Shown here: positions 37,450-50,400 of the stretch, one piece after another
Layout: each line of letters starts with the position of its first letter
How positions within the stretch are numbered: position 1 is the first letter of the stretch
Source of the DNA: Toxotes chatareus
Taxonomy: Eukaryota > Chordata > Actinopteri > Toxotidae
Assembly: GCA_016801885.1 (NCBI GenBank)
Contig: CM028888.1
Span: 13,625,170 to 13,689,169 of the forward strand
DNA length: 64,000 nt
Direction: 5' to 3'
Notes under the pieces: model-generated
What the model saw: the letters and a program-made list of their open reading frames with translations, nothing else
Databases searched by the model: none
Told to the model about the DNA's origin: nothing
Made by a program: the position numbers and the translations under genes

Positions 37450-37926
37450 CTTATGTCCCTTCTAGATACAGCAGGAAGAAAACGAACCGTGAGTGAGTTT
37501 CCGCCCCTCGGGATATTTGAGATTTGAAAAACCTTGATTTGTTGCTGCTACATATACTTAATTTGTGCCCATCAGATCAAGTAGCCCTATTTATTTCTAT
37601 TTTATTTGGAGAGGGATAGTCTAAAAGAAGGTTACCCTTTATGTGTATCCCTTGAATTTACTGTAATAAATATTGACTGTTAACAGGATTTTCTGTTTTC
37701 CTTTCTTTTCTGACCTTATACCTCAAGTTTCCTTTTGGGACATGCATGCATACATTCGTACATATCATACTTGCCCGTAGAGAAGATTTAATACAGCATC
37801 ATATAAAATCATAATATTAAAGCAAACAGAGCTCTGGTATCGGAATAGTATCGGTATCGGTAGATATCCAGATTCAGGTATCGGGATCTGATCGGAAGTG
37901 AAAAAATGTGGATCGGTGCATCCCTA
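37450..37926 (+). mobile_element. hAT element right end, right border of the satellite
   Basis: Same orientation and content as 10577-11097 in the kif20a intron: begins CTTATGTCCCTTCTAG, passes through TTAAAGCAAACAGAGCTCTG and GGAATAGTATCGGTATCGG, and ends with the tip GGATCGGTGCATCCCTA at 37926. No transposase. Together with 15966-16117 it makes the array flanked by inverted copies of one transposon end. Confidence 0.8.
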
Positions 37927-38400
37927 GTTTAAAGTCTCTTTTCTTTCTCTGATGGATCCTTTCTATTTGTGCTTTTTACATTGTTAATTAAGCATTAAAT
38001 CATACAAAAACTGTATTTAAAAATCTAGTTTAACAAAAATCCAGAGTTGGGCTATCAAAAAGAGTTTTGATTACCAGCCGTGACAGCATGGCTAGTAATG
38101 TTTTCACCTTTGTGTGTGTCATCATGGAAAAACATGATCCTGCATACACCTACTGTAGTAGGAACTACCACAGAGGTGGTTTTCAGTATGCTTGCTTGCG
38201 GGTTGTATAGCTGTGTGGCTGAGATCAAAATGAAGGCTGAGTTCAGAGATGAGTGTACCCAGCCCAAGGTTACTGAGTATTTATGTAATGTTGCAATAAC
38301 TGCTGACTACTAACGTTGCAAGATGGTCTCTAGTTGTTTATGTTTACAGCACAAATTTTGTATTATGGTGGACAAAAATGATCAGGATTGCAAATTTTAC
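37927..38400. other. Intergenic sequence downstream of cdc23, nothing recognised
   Basis: Non-repetitive sequence between the right hAT border and the likely cdc23 3' end. Open frames on both strands at about 38055-38313 overlap each other and show no family wording, so I treat them as chance. Confidence 0.5.
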
Positions 38401-38556
38401 AAACAAATGCATTTTTAATATCATAAACAACTCTATACATCCACAAGTAAATCCTCCCAACACAGTCTTCTGGCAAAGTCTATCAAAGCAAGAAGTTTCA
38501 TGTCACAGGATACACAAATTGTCCATTTTAAGGCCAACAAATAGGGAGGGTAGGTG
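38401..38556 (-). promoter_or_regulatory. cdc23: Probable cdc23 3' UTR with ATTAAA signal
   Basis: On the minus strand an ATTAAA hexamer lies at 38419-38414, about 140 bases past the stop codon. No AATAAA is closer. The choice is tentative. Confidence 0.35.
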
Positions 38557-41500
38557 TCAGGGTGTAAAGGAGATGAGGTTCAGAGGAGACACCCTCCTGA
38601 CGGGAGTGTTGTTGTTTGAGAGCGGAGCGAATAGATCTGCTGATGGTGTCTCAATCTGATCTCTGACCTGTGAGATCTGCCTCAGCAATGCCTTTCCTTC
38701 TTCACGAGCCTACAGACAGGGTGACCACCGACACCAGTTAGCGTATTACTGCAATTTATACTCTACTACTACAGCTGGAATAGAGTGCTGGGATTATGCA
38801 GGCACACTTACATCATTGTAGTCACAGCAGCGCTGAGCGCAGAGGGACGCCTCATCGTAGAGCTTGTTCTTGAAATAGTACTGACCCAGGTACCGCAGGG
38901 CTGTGCTTACCTCAGCGTGCTCCAGTTGTTCCTATCATAAAAAGATTTTATTAGAATTACATTTCTTCCAAACAAATACAATATTAACAGCTATTAACTT
39001 TTAAACAAACGATAAACCAAAGCAAACAGAGCTCTGGTATCGGAATAGTATCGGTATCGAAATATATCCAAATTCAGGTATTGTGTTAGTGTAATTGGGT
39101 GACAAGGCCTGGCTCACACTCATCTACCCTATTCATTATATTCCAAAGGTGCACAGGTGAAGGCTTTGTGCAGGCCAGTCAAAAATGTACATAGATGCTT
39201 ACCCCACAAGAGAAAATGTCTTGGATGTAAAGCATGTAACACTGTGCAGCATCATCAGATTCATTCAGCTGTTCATGGAGCCTACCAAAGGAATAAGCAG
39301 AATTCACATTTAGCACCTATTTCTGGATAATACAAATAACATGTAGACATATGAGACCAGTAAAAAGCTGCAGATTACATCATTTTATTTCATCATCATT
39401 TTGTGCTTAAATATTAAAGAAAATGTGATCTAGACTACTTTGTGTTTAGACCACATAATCTGTATTATTCATGTTTTTCAGTTGTTCTATTCAGGATACA
39501 ACGATAGCCACTTACTTTGCCAATTTGAGCAGAGCCATTTTCTCTACATCTCCAACAGAGTACGCCCTCCAGTAACACTAGACAAAGACAGTGTGTCATG
39601 GTCCAAATCAAACAAGCCAGAAACCTTAGTGAATTAATTACACAAAGAGGAATCACTAACAGTTCTAACATACACACCTTCTTGGCTTCCACTTGCTGCG
39701 ACAGTTTCTCGTAGCTTTCACCCAGTGCGACCAACATGCGCGAGTCATTGGGTCTATCAGAGCACATCACAGCATGTCAAAACAAATAATGAAAGTTTGG
39801 TTTATGAATGTTTCAGATTTGAACACATTCCATTTCAAAGTACTTGTCGTTCTCTGATACCCTTATCAAAGCTGTCTTATTTACTGAAAATCCATACCTG
39901 AGCTGATGAGCCTTTCGGTAATAATACAAACAGTAGAAGGGCATCTTGAGGATCTCATAGGTCTGACCTAAGCCATACCAGGCACGGTAGTCCCGCTTGT
40001 TCACTTCAATAGCATGCCTGATAGGGAAAAGAAAAAAAAAAACATGAGTAAATATGAGCAAACAATGCTCACAACACCAGTTCACATTGAACAAGATGCT
40101 GACCTATCCACCAAACATGTAGGTTTTCTATGCTCTACATCTTCAGTCTGACCTGTAGGCCTGGATGGCAGCTGATGTGTTCTTCATTTCCATGTATTCA
40201 TGGCCCATGAGGGTCCAGGCACCGAGGCAGCGAGGGTTCAGTTTGAGGGCCCGCTGGAAGTACAGAGCTGCTTTCTCATGCTGAGAGCGTAAGCTGTAAT
40301 AGTTACCTGTGAATAAGACACAAGATTTCTTAGTACTTGTACAGGGGTTAGTTAACTCTGAAGAATAAGAAAAAATTTAACTGTTTTTTGCAATTTGTGC
40401 AAGGCCATGACACTATAAAACACAAAAATAGAAAAACAAATTATTCATGTGTTTAATAAAATGGAGAAAACCAAGCACAGTACAAAAAAGTAGTAGCACA
40501 TCTAAATTATAATACAGAGTATAGGTATAGTGATTTCATCTAATCATCCCTTCACTAGAAAAGCTGCTGTAACACTGTATGTCTGTGAACAGTGGCATTC
40601 AATCTGATCAGCTAAATGCTTACCGATAACACAGCACGTCTCCACTCTGTACTTGTCGATCTCCACCAGGTTGTGGGCCAAGTAGCTCAACTCTGGCTTC
40701 ATGCTCTGTGAAAACATGTATTACCATCAGCAACAGACTTAGATCCTATGCTGAAAATTTGTGAACCCCCGGGCATAATTCAAAAGTCAAATGAAAACAT
40801 CAAGATCATATAGTGAAGTGTCAGGAAGCATCTGTCCCACTCAAGCATCCTTGTACAGGGCACTTTGTCCCTCCTGGGTGACATTATTTAGACCTCTGAC
40901 CATTCTGTCAAATAGCTGAGGGAATGAGTCAAAGCACAAGCAGTGAACTCACCTTAACATAGAGCAGGTTGGAGAATGTGTCCATGTTGTCAATGCGATA
41001 TGGATCCTGGTCCCTCAACTCATTGAACAGAGCTAGAGCTTGGTCAATATCTGAAATGAAACAAGACAGAGACTAAGACTAAATCTGACCCCAATGTCAT
41101 TCTTCCGACAGGCAAGATAAAAAGATAAAAGATAAACCTCTGATGTTGTGGTAGGCCACAGCGATCTGGGAGATGATGTAGGTGCTCTTAGAAAAGCCGG
41201 CCTCAATGAGGTTCTGGTATTTCTGCAATGCTTCTTTGATCATCTGCAGCTCTGTGTACATGTGGGCCATGAAGAAGTCTTTGATCCAGCTGTCTGGGAG
41301 AGATAGTGACTTGAGCTGGGGAGAAAACCAAAGAGGACAGGTTAAATGGTATCATTTCAGTTCCTTTAAATTACCTTTGGTTACTGAGGACTTGGGTACA
41401 TGAAATCAGTGACACAATGCTATCTATAATTTCTAGAAATGTGCAAAAATAAAGGCTGTTACCATTTCAATATTGGTGACAAGGTTACTGAGCTCCTGCC

Positions 41501-43647
41501 AGGCTCCCCAGTGAAGAGGAAGTGCATGAATTGCTTCAACAAACACATCCACAGCTTCCTTCAGCAGATCCAGCTTTCGTAGCACCACCCCATACCTGTG
41601 TTCCAATTCACACATATGCATGGTTGCACACACATAACAGAGTTTAACAACAGTGTCAGCCCTACTCCTCTATATAATGTAGGGAAAGTGTGTACAGTAT
41701 TGGAGGAAACGTTCTTACAGGTACAGGGTGAAGCCGTCCAACTCTCCTGCATTGTGCTTCTTACTGAGCTCAACCCTCAGTTCTCGCAAGGCTTCGTTGC
41801 GCACCTGACCCTTCTCCAGAGGACCTAGAACCACATAGAAAAAACATATAAAAGTTCAGTATTAAAGGGTAACAAAAACACCCTTAGTTCTCTTCTATTG
41901 GTCCACACAAAAAAGTCCTCACCCAGGCTGTCCACAGTCTCATCGTCCTTCTTTTTCTCACCTGACTGAAGACAAAGAAGGATATAGTTACGGTTAAATG
42001 GTTCACATATATTACAGTCAAAAGTATAAGCAGCCTGGTCCTGAAATTAAATCAGAGGTTAAAGGATATGGGCATGCCAGATATCTACAGCATCTTACCA
42101 AATAGCGAGAATACATATAAAGGAAATAAGCCTTCTGACTGCAGCAGCCTTTCAGAAAGTATGCAGCACGGTCATACTCTTTCAGGTCAAAGTAGGATTT
42201 GGCCAATGTAAGTGCATCCAGGTCTTGTGCATCTTCCTGGACAGACAATAGACAAGAAATGTTATCCTCATCATCTATATCAAGTCAACATTTAGACAGG
42301 GAAAAAAAGACTTATCTAACACACAAAACTACTTTCAGAAATTAGTAACTGTATGGACCACTTTCATAGCATACACTGAACAGACAATTTTTCTCTCCAC
42401 ATAGAAAACTGTGAACAGGAGCATTCCTTAACTGGTAATTAAATGGCAAATCCAACATAAGATGGAAGAATGATGTGCTGCAACTTTGAATATCTACACT
42501 GTTTTGTGATTATCATTTATCTCTTTCTTCTTTCTGTTTGACTTTTCTATTATCTGTTAATTAATAGCTCTAGTGCATTTCATTGATTGTTTTTAACATG
42601 ATCTGGTGATATTTTACATTTTTCAATTGTCCCAAGGGGAAAAAAACACAACAACAATGAACTGTTAACACAGAGTAGTGCCTGTGTGTCCAAAGCATGA
42701 TATAGGTGTATAGGCGTGATACCTGATGTATAAGCACTTACATTGTTGTCAAAAACTTTTTAAAAGAAAACTGCACTTTTTATTGCACTGTGTGGTGTTT
42801 AATTGATAAATAAAACTACTAACATCATTTTTATAGTCTAAAACTTTTGCATAAGATCATTTTTCAACCCTACAGTTTCTTAAGGGTTGTAAAAAATAAT
42901 AAAAACAACTTAAACCCAGAAAAGCTTTGGCCCTGAGAGAGTACAAACCTCAGTAAAAGGAGCTGATGGGGGTAATTCATCCTTGGGAAGTGGGTCCAAA
43001 GCAAATGCCAACTCGGAAGCCCTGAAATGTAAACACAGGAAGCATGTGACAAAACTGTAACACTTTATGATCAGGGTCAGTTTTAGGTTCAGGGTTTTTG
43101 TGATAACACACCAAATTTCCTCCTGCAGGAAGAAATCCCACAACAAAATATATAATGTTCAGGATTAATATTAACGCTTCCCTTTATGTACACTGATAAC
43201 ACCGGTACAATACATTTATGTTTTGTAGTCAAAAAACTGGCAGCTCACAATGTTTTGCTCCCTGAATACACGACTGTCTATAGCATCATAATGCAAACGT
43301 TTATCTTTGTGGATCTATCGCAAATTATTACTTAACGACTGAAGCACAATGTCATTATATTTAAATATTAATGTATTAAGAAAACAGCACTAGCTAAATT
43401 GTTAAAACAAGACTTGTCAACAGCCCTGCTAACGTCGCTAACAGACAAGTAACTCGGCGTTAACGTTTAGTGTTAAGTTACTAAGCTAACAGAGCACAAA
43501 GACAGTCAGTTAATGGCACATTAGTTACAGTCAGTCTCACCACTTCGCGCTGTGTAGAAGTCCTCTTTCTTTACAAAGCGATATAACAGATATTAGCTGT
43601 TTCTTAATCTGCACTAGGTCCCCAAACTCACTACAGAGAGCCGCCAT
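38557..43647 (-). CDS. cdc23: Anaphase-promoting complex subunit 8 (CDC23/APC8)
   Basis: Sixteen coding exons on the minus strand, given 5' to 3' by plus coordinates: 43541-43647, 42949-43021, 42099-42236, 41923-41965, 41719-41824, 41463-41595, 41138-41315, 40953-41050, 40624-40705, 40153-40306, 39898-40017, 39678-39753, 39516-39577, 39203-39281, 38812-38931, 38557-38709. All introns are GT-AG and the phases close: 1722 nt, 573 residues; human CDC23 has 597. APC8 is a tetratricopeptide scaffold subunit of the APC/C, the ubiquitin ligase that targets securin and cyclin B. The N-terminal domain (about 1-130) has the KKQLI...RGLLHSAKW and DAQDLDALTLAKSYFDLKEYDRAA blocks. TPR helices follow, with LPLHWGAW near 190, then RDYRAWYGLGQTYEILKMPF and PNDSRMLVALGESYEKL (about 376-430). 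The tail is serine/proline-rich (NNTPVRRVSPLNL). Start: ATG in an AAAATGG context just before MAALCSEF. The N terminus is shorter than human. Confidence 0.95.
38997..39080 (+). mobile_element. Small deleted fragment of the hAT-like family in a cdc23 intron
   Basis: Bases 38997-39023 are identical to 37361-37387, then the sequence continues as 37821 onward (AGCAAACAGAGCTCTGG, GGAATAGTATCGGTATCG) up to about 39080. The roughly 430 bases between those points in the 37-kb copy are missing, and the join lies in the shared word AAAGC. It sits between exons 38812-38931 and 39203-39281. Confidence 0.7.
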
Positions 43648-43730
43648 TTTCATATTTTAACAAGCGAGTATGCTATTGGTGGAAGTTACAAACAGGTAGT
43701 CCCGCCCACCACAAAAACGTCACTTCTGTT
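43648..43730 (-). promoter_or_regulatory. cdc23: cdc23 promoter region
   Basis: Upstream of the ATG on the minus strand are a CCAAT box (complement of ATTGG at 43675-43679), a GC box (GGGCGGG, 43701-43707) and a CREB/ATF-type GTGACGT (43717-43723). This suits a TATA-less housekeeping or cell-cycle promoter. I see no CHR element here. Function is inferred from motifs only. Confidence 0.45.
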
Positions 43731-46700
43731 TCCTCTCAAAATAAAAGTCACGGTAAATGTCAGAGAAACACATCGACATTTATCTTCTGACCTGCACATG
43801 TAGAGCTGCATATAATACTCAATAGAAGCTCTGTATTTTCTTTCTTTCTTTTTTTTTTTTTTAATAACATTTCATTGAAAACCCATTACACAACATTATC
43901 AAGCAAGGCCATAATGAGGAACAAAACTTTTCAGCAAAGAATAGCACAACTGAAAAATAATCAAATTCAGACTATGTGTAATATTGGACTAATAGATTTT
44001 ATGCTCTAAAAGCATAAGACATAGCAGCATCTACCACACACATATAAATCCTCCTCAGAGATTTCTTTCCCTGACAGTTTCTGGCAGTTGACTTGGCTTG
44101 ACTTTTGTGTCATTTAACAAATGCTGAAAAAAAATGCACTTAAAATTATATAGTATCTTACACATTGCACATTGTATACACATCTGTACCCCTTTTCAGT
44201 AGCAACAGTACAACTTTATTCTCTTCACCTGCAATCATATATTGGATAAAGACATGAAACATCATCACGGCTTTCCCTCTATATTTAGCCTTCAGCTGAG
44301 ACTACCGTTAGCCCAGGGCTTACAGCTCTGACAGCCCCGAGCTTACAGTCATTTCACACTCAAAACTTCAAATGTGGGAAATCCCTACCATTAGCCCTGG
44401 GCTTAACCCTGCTGCAGAGCAGGGCTATCCCTGATTTTTCGAGGTTATGCCCAAAGGATCAGGGTTAAAATAACTTATAGCAGAGTTAGAGCAAGGCAAT
44501 AGGATGTTCATTGTCCAATTAAATTATTGTGATGTGGCTATAGCTTGACAAAGTCAAGTGCTTTGAGTATTCTGAAGATGTTAGCGTGAAAAGCCTTTGT
44601 TTGTTTGAGGGTATTTTTGGAGCCACTACTACAAACATACAAACTTCCTTTTCCTCGCCAGTATAGTTCATTCCAGTATTTCCATCACATCATCATCATA
44701 CAGGTATATGGCATTTGCACAGCAATAGCATGACTTCCACTTTTCAGATGCTTGCTGATGATCCCTAAAATGCCTCTGCTACTATTTATAGTAACAAAAA
44801 TCCTGATCTGTTATCTATTCTTAGATCTCTCTTTGATCATCTTATGCTGTTGAATAATTAGACCACAAATCTGCCTGCATGAGTTTGTAAAGAATAGGGT
44901 GAGGTTGATTTTGATGTACTTTACAGACAGGAACACTTACATCAGCTTTCCGGATCATCATATTTGAGATATGAAATGTTGCAAAGAACAGATTCAAAGA
45001 TACATAATTTATCCAGTGCCAGATGAAATTTATACACAGAAAACTCACTGTCATTGAAGTAGATCTCTGATTTAATTCAAAAGCATTTTTAGGTAATACA
45101 ACAGAATTCAGCATGGAAATTCAAGTATTCCATAACCGTCCATCCCTCTTAATGACTATTAATGACTAATGCCTTACTGATGATGTAAGCCTGAGATCAG
45201 AAAATGCACTAGATATTAATACCCATCAGACAGTCAGTCTGTATTCATGCCTTTAGAAAATTTCTTGCATTCCTCTCTAAACCCGGCCCTTGTTCTGTCA
45301 ATATTGTTTGCATTTGCTTGCACAGAAACAGCAGTAACTTATTTTATCAATATCTAACTCTGCAGTGAGTTGTGAAAGAGCAAGAACATCATGACTCTTT
45401 CTTGTACAATAATGTCTCTCATTTGATTGCCTGCCCAGCTCCTGCCACTGACCTCTGAGCTAGGCCCTGCTTCACTGGTGCAGAGCTGACACGGCTCATC
45501 ATGTTCCTGTCTGTCAAAATCAATGGCATCGCTGGCTTGGGGATTTCCACCACAATGCACAGACATACAAGGACAGCGTCTTTATGTATGATATTCAAAT
45601 TCTCTCTTTCCCCCTTGGTATAACACAATGATTTACATCACATTTTAGGTGAAGTAATGAAGACCTTCATTAAATGAAAAAGGGGTAATATTCACATTGG
45701 AGTTTTCAACCATAAATTCAGTGACACTAAAGCAGAATTGATCAACCATAGACATACCCCTAATGGAAGTTTAAAAGTTGTAAGCAAGAGGAATTCTAAA
45801 TCCACCCCTTCTAGTGGCTCAAATGTATGTAATGACAGTGTGCTGAGCCTAGTCAATAAATCCAGGACTAGCACGTGCCCTTGAAAAAGTAGACTAACAG
45901 GTGTTCAGACATTGAGCTGGCACTAAAACCCACATGACAACTGCTAAATGCTCTTTGATCCTGGAGAAGGCACATTCTTCAAGTATTGTTTGGCCAAGAT
46001 GTTTCTTTTGTAAGGCTTGGACATGCCATCTCTTTCATGCACACAGAGACCGCAGATAGCACAAAGTGTTTTTTGATCACAGATCTCATAATGGGTGATG
46101 TCCACAGTTGCCTCATCCATCAATAGAACCACAAAGCAAAAGGAATTCAAGTGGGGAATGTGGGGTCAATAAATTTGGTAACATTTGAGAAGAAACAGCA
46201 TGTAGTGCACTTTCTTAATAAACCTTGCCCTGCATATTCATGAGGAAACTACTGAATGTCTGGGTGCATGACATTAATTTTTTTTAAAAAAGCTACAGCC
46301 ATCTGGTGTGTAATGATGTTTTGAGATCTATTGTCAAATGAAACAGAAAATGCCTTGAGAACAATACTATTTTTCAGGATTAAACTAAAGGGTGTGGTAA
46401 ATGCCTTATTCAGTCATGTATCATGTATCAACATAGTACCCAATTTTGCCAAGGGGTGGCACTGTCTAACTGGATTCACTAGGGGTTGAAGCAAGAAAAT
46501 TCCCAATCCACTGGATTACTGCAGAACAGATTAAAAACTATTATTGACAACTTTTAACACTGTGTAAATCATATCATTTGAGCAAAACAAGTTTCATTTT
46601 GACGATGTGCTTTCCTTGAATCATCTTAATTCCTCTACAAATCAATGACAATGAAGTTGACCATCCACATCCTTCTTTCCCTCTCTTTGAAAGGTACCTT

Positions 46701-47310
46701 AGGAGTAATGTGTTTGAAATGTCTTTGTTAATTGCTTGAAAGAACTGAACTGGTAATTTGGTAGGAGAAATTAATCGTCTCTGCTTTTCCCGGGGTCTCC
46801 TTAAGGGGAAGTGAGGATGACATAGAACAGTTTTCTAAAGTGTTCACAGCAGAGACAGAACAGGTCCTCTACAGGAGTGCTGCATGATACTGAAATTTAT
46901 GCTTTTTGGTTTGATATGACACATAAAATCCACCTAGTCAAAAAAAAAACTTGACATGGTTGATGGTACTCCATTATTTTCTTGCAAGACAGCAGAATAT
47001 AATTTGCCTTCATTTGGATGCAGCGTCTCCTCTCACCTCCCTGCGTTTCCTACTCTCTATTGGACATCCTCTGTCGGACATGTCTGCCTATTTTCTCTGC
47101 AGAGCAAAAGCCACTTAAGAAGACTGACAAAGTAATCAAGTAGCACTGCAGTTTACAAGGCCGAGCACATGGCTCACTGAGCAGGTTGAAAGAGGTGCAG
47201 AGACGGGCCATACAGTCCATCCCTTTCAATCAGCCCTTTCTGTCTTACACATGCACAGTCAAGCACACACACTCATTTCTGATGTCTCTTTTCTCCCTGA
47301 CTCTACAGTA
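43731..47310. other. Gene-poor sequence, nothing supported
   Basis: AT-rich with a CTTT/poly-T tract at about 43839-43862. Open frames such as those at 44842-45114 and 45354-45628 on the minus strand lack family wording and splice context. No RNA gene seen. Confidence 0.5.
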
Positions 47311-47356
47311 CATCCCCAACACACACACACATAGATACACACAAACACACATATCC
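47311..47356 (+). repeat. (CA)n microsatellite with TACA interruptions
   Basis: Imperfect CA repeat over about 45 bases. A GT-rich tract follows at about 47456-47490, so the two could pair around a roughly 100-base spacer. Confidence 0.7.
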
Positions 47357-47441
47357 TGCAGGTATGGGGCAGTGAAACGCGTGATGGAGCTGCTGAGAAA
47401 GAATTTTGAGACAGCTGTATAATTGAAAGGGAAAATATGCC

Positions 47442-47459
47442 AACAATCTGCAGATTGTT
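47442..47459. repeat. Perfect 18-bp palindrome
   Basis: AACAATCTGCAGATTGTT reads identically on both strands. It sits between the CA-rich and GT-rich tracts. No function assigned. Confidence 0.8.
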
Positions 47460-50400
47460 TGTTTGTGTTTGTGTGCGTGTTCTTGTGTATGCATGCGTTT
47501 TCACCCTGGAATTCAAAGCTGTTTGTAAAAATCCATATAATACATAATTATTTAACACTAGAATATGTCATTTTGATTTGCTGTATTTTTTGAATACCTG
47601 TGCATGTGAAGCTGGCAATGAGTACAGATTCTCTTTGTGTATAAAAGTTGTAGCTGTAAATCAAAGCAGCATTAGATTGTGGAGGAGATTAGCATCCACT
47701 GGTATGGCTAGGGTAGATAGCAATGAACAACAAACTTGAAAATAACAAAGGCAAAAATGGCTGAAAGAGAAAACATTTTCCAGAAATAAGGGCAATTTTT
47801 TTCTCCTTAACGCAAAACATTTCTGTACATCTGTTACATTTGTGTAAGTAAGCGTGAAAAAGCAGCTTTACAGGCATGTCCAGTCTCTGTGTTTTGATCA
47901 GGGACCAGAGCTGGACCCTGTGATTGGCTACTGATGACGCTGTTTAGTTGGACTGAGAACAGCCAACCGCTATGTCTCATCAGGGGCAGCCACCACCTGA
48001 GCACTGGGCACTGCACCACACTGCCTTCACAGGGACAGTCATGCACTTCTCTGCACTGGAACATATTTATGGTTTTAGAGGGGGGGGTTTTTAGTATCAA
48101 CATGACATTGTAAAATACATATATTCTTCTAACAGAAAAGAAAGCATGCAAATCAGGACATGATAGTGAAGCAGTTTCTCTTTCTTTTCCACCTCTGTGC
48201 ACAGAGATAGGTTGTCTCCTGCAGGGTAATCTGACACTTTTCTATTCAACTGTTGTCTGTTCTTTACCATGAAGAAAGTGTTTTGATTGAGGTTATATGA
48301 GGAGAGAGGGAAGGAAGAGCGGGTGGGGGAGTCTGCAAAAAAAAGAAAGAAAAAAAGAAAAAGAAAGAAAAAAGCTCCACATTTAAGTTGCTTTCAGCCA
48401 GGCAGAGCCATACAGTAACCACATCCCCCATGTCAAGGTGGCATGTGATGTGTCCCAGAAACATGTCAGGCTGTGGATAATGGCTGCGACAGATGTGTCA
48501 TGTCTAGGCACAGAGAGAGAGAGGGGATATGTCTTTGGCATGGGATTAATTTGCCTTTTGGGACAGGTGCTGAAAGGAGCAGGAGCAGACACAATAAATC
48601 TAATGTTTCATGCACACCCCCCCAGTCCAGCTTCACTGGACACTGGGTATACGTAACTGACAGATTCATATGGAAATTCTCTGTCAGCAATATGCTTTTT
48701 GCACCAATGTTATTATTTCCTGTAATGTGATACCCTTCTAACTTTTGGTCTTCTGTGAGAAAAATGGATTTTGCTTGTAGCACTCATGTGGCCAGCTGGT
48801 CATAACTAATTATAATAAGTCAGAGACACCTTTGATTTAAACCAAATACTATATCATAGTTTAACTGAAACATGTAAAAAAAAAATCCTTCGGGTTTCAC
48901 TGAGTTCAGGTTTTTAATAATTTCATAACACAGGGTCCCTAGTCAACTGCAGGAGTTACGGTGCACAGATGAAGTTAGATATATAATAAGCCAGTCAAAC
49001 ATAATTAACAACACATGTAATTCAGGTCAGAAATGGCAGCACAGAGCCTGGATGGGGATGATAGGTTGCTGCACTCAAGGCAATGTAAATACATTATTTA
49101 ATATTTCATGAATTACGATTTTATGTGTGTGTTCTTTTTCCTCGGTGGAACCCAGAAGGGATGGTACAAATCAAAAAGAAAAAACGACTACATGTTCTCT
49201 CCATCATAAAGTGCAATGCTCTCAGGTAATTAATCAGAAGGATCAACAATGCCTATTGCTATTACACCTTTTCCATCTCATCTAGTCTGGTAATTTACCT
49301 GATTCTTAATGGAATGGCCCTAAAAATTAATTGACAAAAAATGTTTTATTGGTATTTGAAAACAAAATGTTTCTTGGCCACTGCAGGAGCAGAGACTGAT
49401 GACGATGGTATCCAAGATCAATGCAAATGAGATGTACCAAAAAAACTTGTCATAACAGTTTATCTGGAACTCCTAAACATCTGTGACAAAGCGCATATAC
49501 AGTTTTGAGACTGTCTCCCTCTTAGATGCCCAGAATTAAAGAAATCAATGCTGAGGTTAAAGATTTGACCTTTCTAGCTTCGGTGAGTGGCACTGCTGTT
49601 CGGACCTGCTGCTGGGTCAGTCATTTCAGATTCACACTGTGGGGCCAAACATTGTTTGAATTCCAAAATGCTTTATTTTAAATTCAAGGAGGATGAGCAT
49701 TAAGAATTGTGCATGAAATGATGAAAAAGACATCTGGAAAATTTGTATTTGATGTAACTGTGCACAAGATGTGAACACAAGTCTAAGTATTCACTCTCTT
49801 CAAGCTCCTGTCTTCGAACTCCAGAGGGAAATATCTGTTTCTTAAGCTGCTAACTGCTCCAGTATGTTCACCAGCCAGTTGCTAACTGTGTCTGTCAGCT
49901 GTTTCGTGGCGAGCAGGTCGTGTGCAATGGGTTTTTAGAGCAGTCTTTCTTTTTTTTTTTGCTGAAAACAGTGGCCTGCTGCAGCTGAACACAATCCAAG
50001 CGGTGAGAGTGAATCAAAACAGTAAAGTCAAGTGCCAGACAGCTTAACAATGACCTGAAACTCACTGTAAAGCTCTATAATTTCTTTATTATGAGAGCAA
50101 CCCCTTTCACAATGTTTTCACATTGTCATTTGACACATTGTTATTACAAAAATATCAATTATTGCCACTTTAAAGCTTGAGAGGATTAAAAGTGGGAAAC
50201 TGTATGTTAAGGGGCCTTTGATATCTAAGTGTTCAGGTGTAAAATGAATTCTTGCAAACTTTCAAACCAAAAACATTACTCTGTATCTGAGCTTGAAATG
50301 ACCCCTCCACACCACACTATTTTTCATGCTGACAGGTGAACTGAAATACCCTTTAAATTTAAAGGTGAGGTTATTTGCTTCATGGTTATACGCTGCTGGT

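Noticed and set aside
38055..38313. Opposed 70-77 codon frames downstream of cdc23
   Set aside because: They mirror each other on both strands, lack known wording, and lie where cdc23 transcription should end.
45354..45628. Overlapping minus-strand frames with moderate GC
   Set aside because: Two frames compete, neither has recognisable wording, and no flanking splice sites decide between them.
47834..48202. 122-codon minus-strand frame
   Set aside because: No domain wording, poor codon bias, and no splice support.
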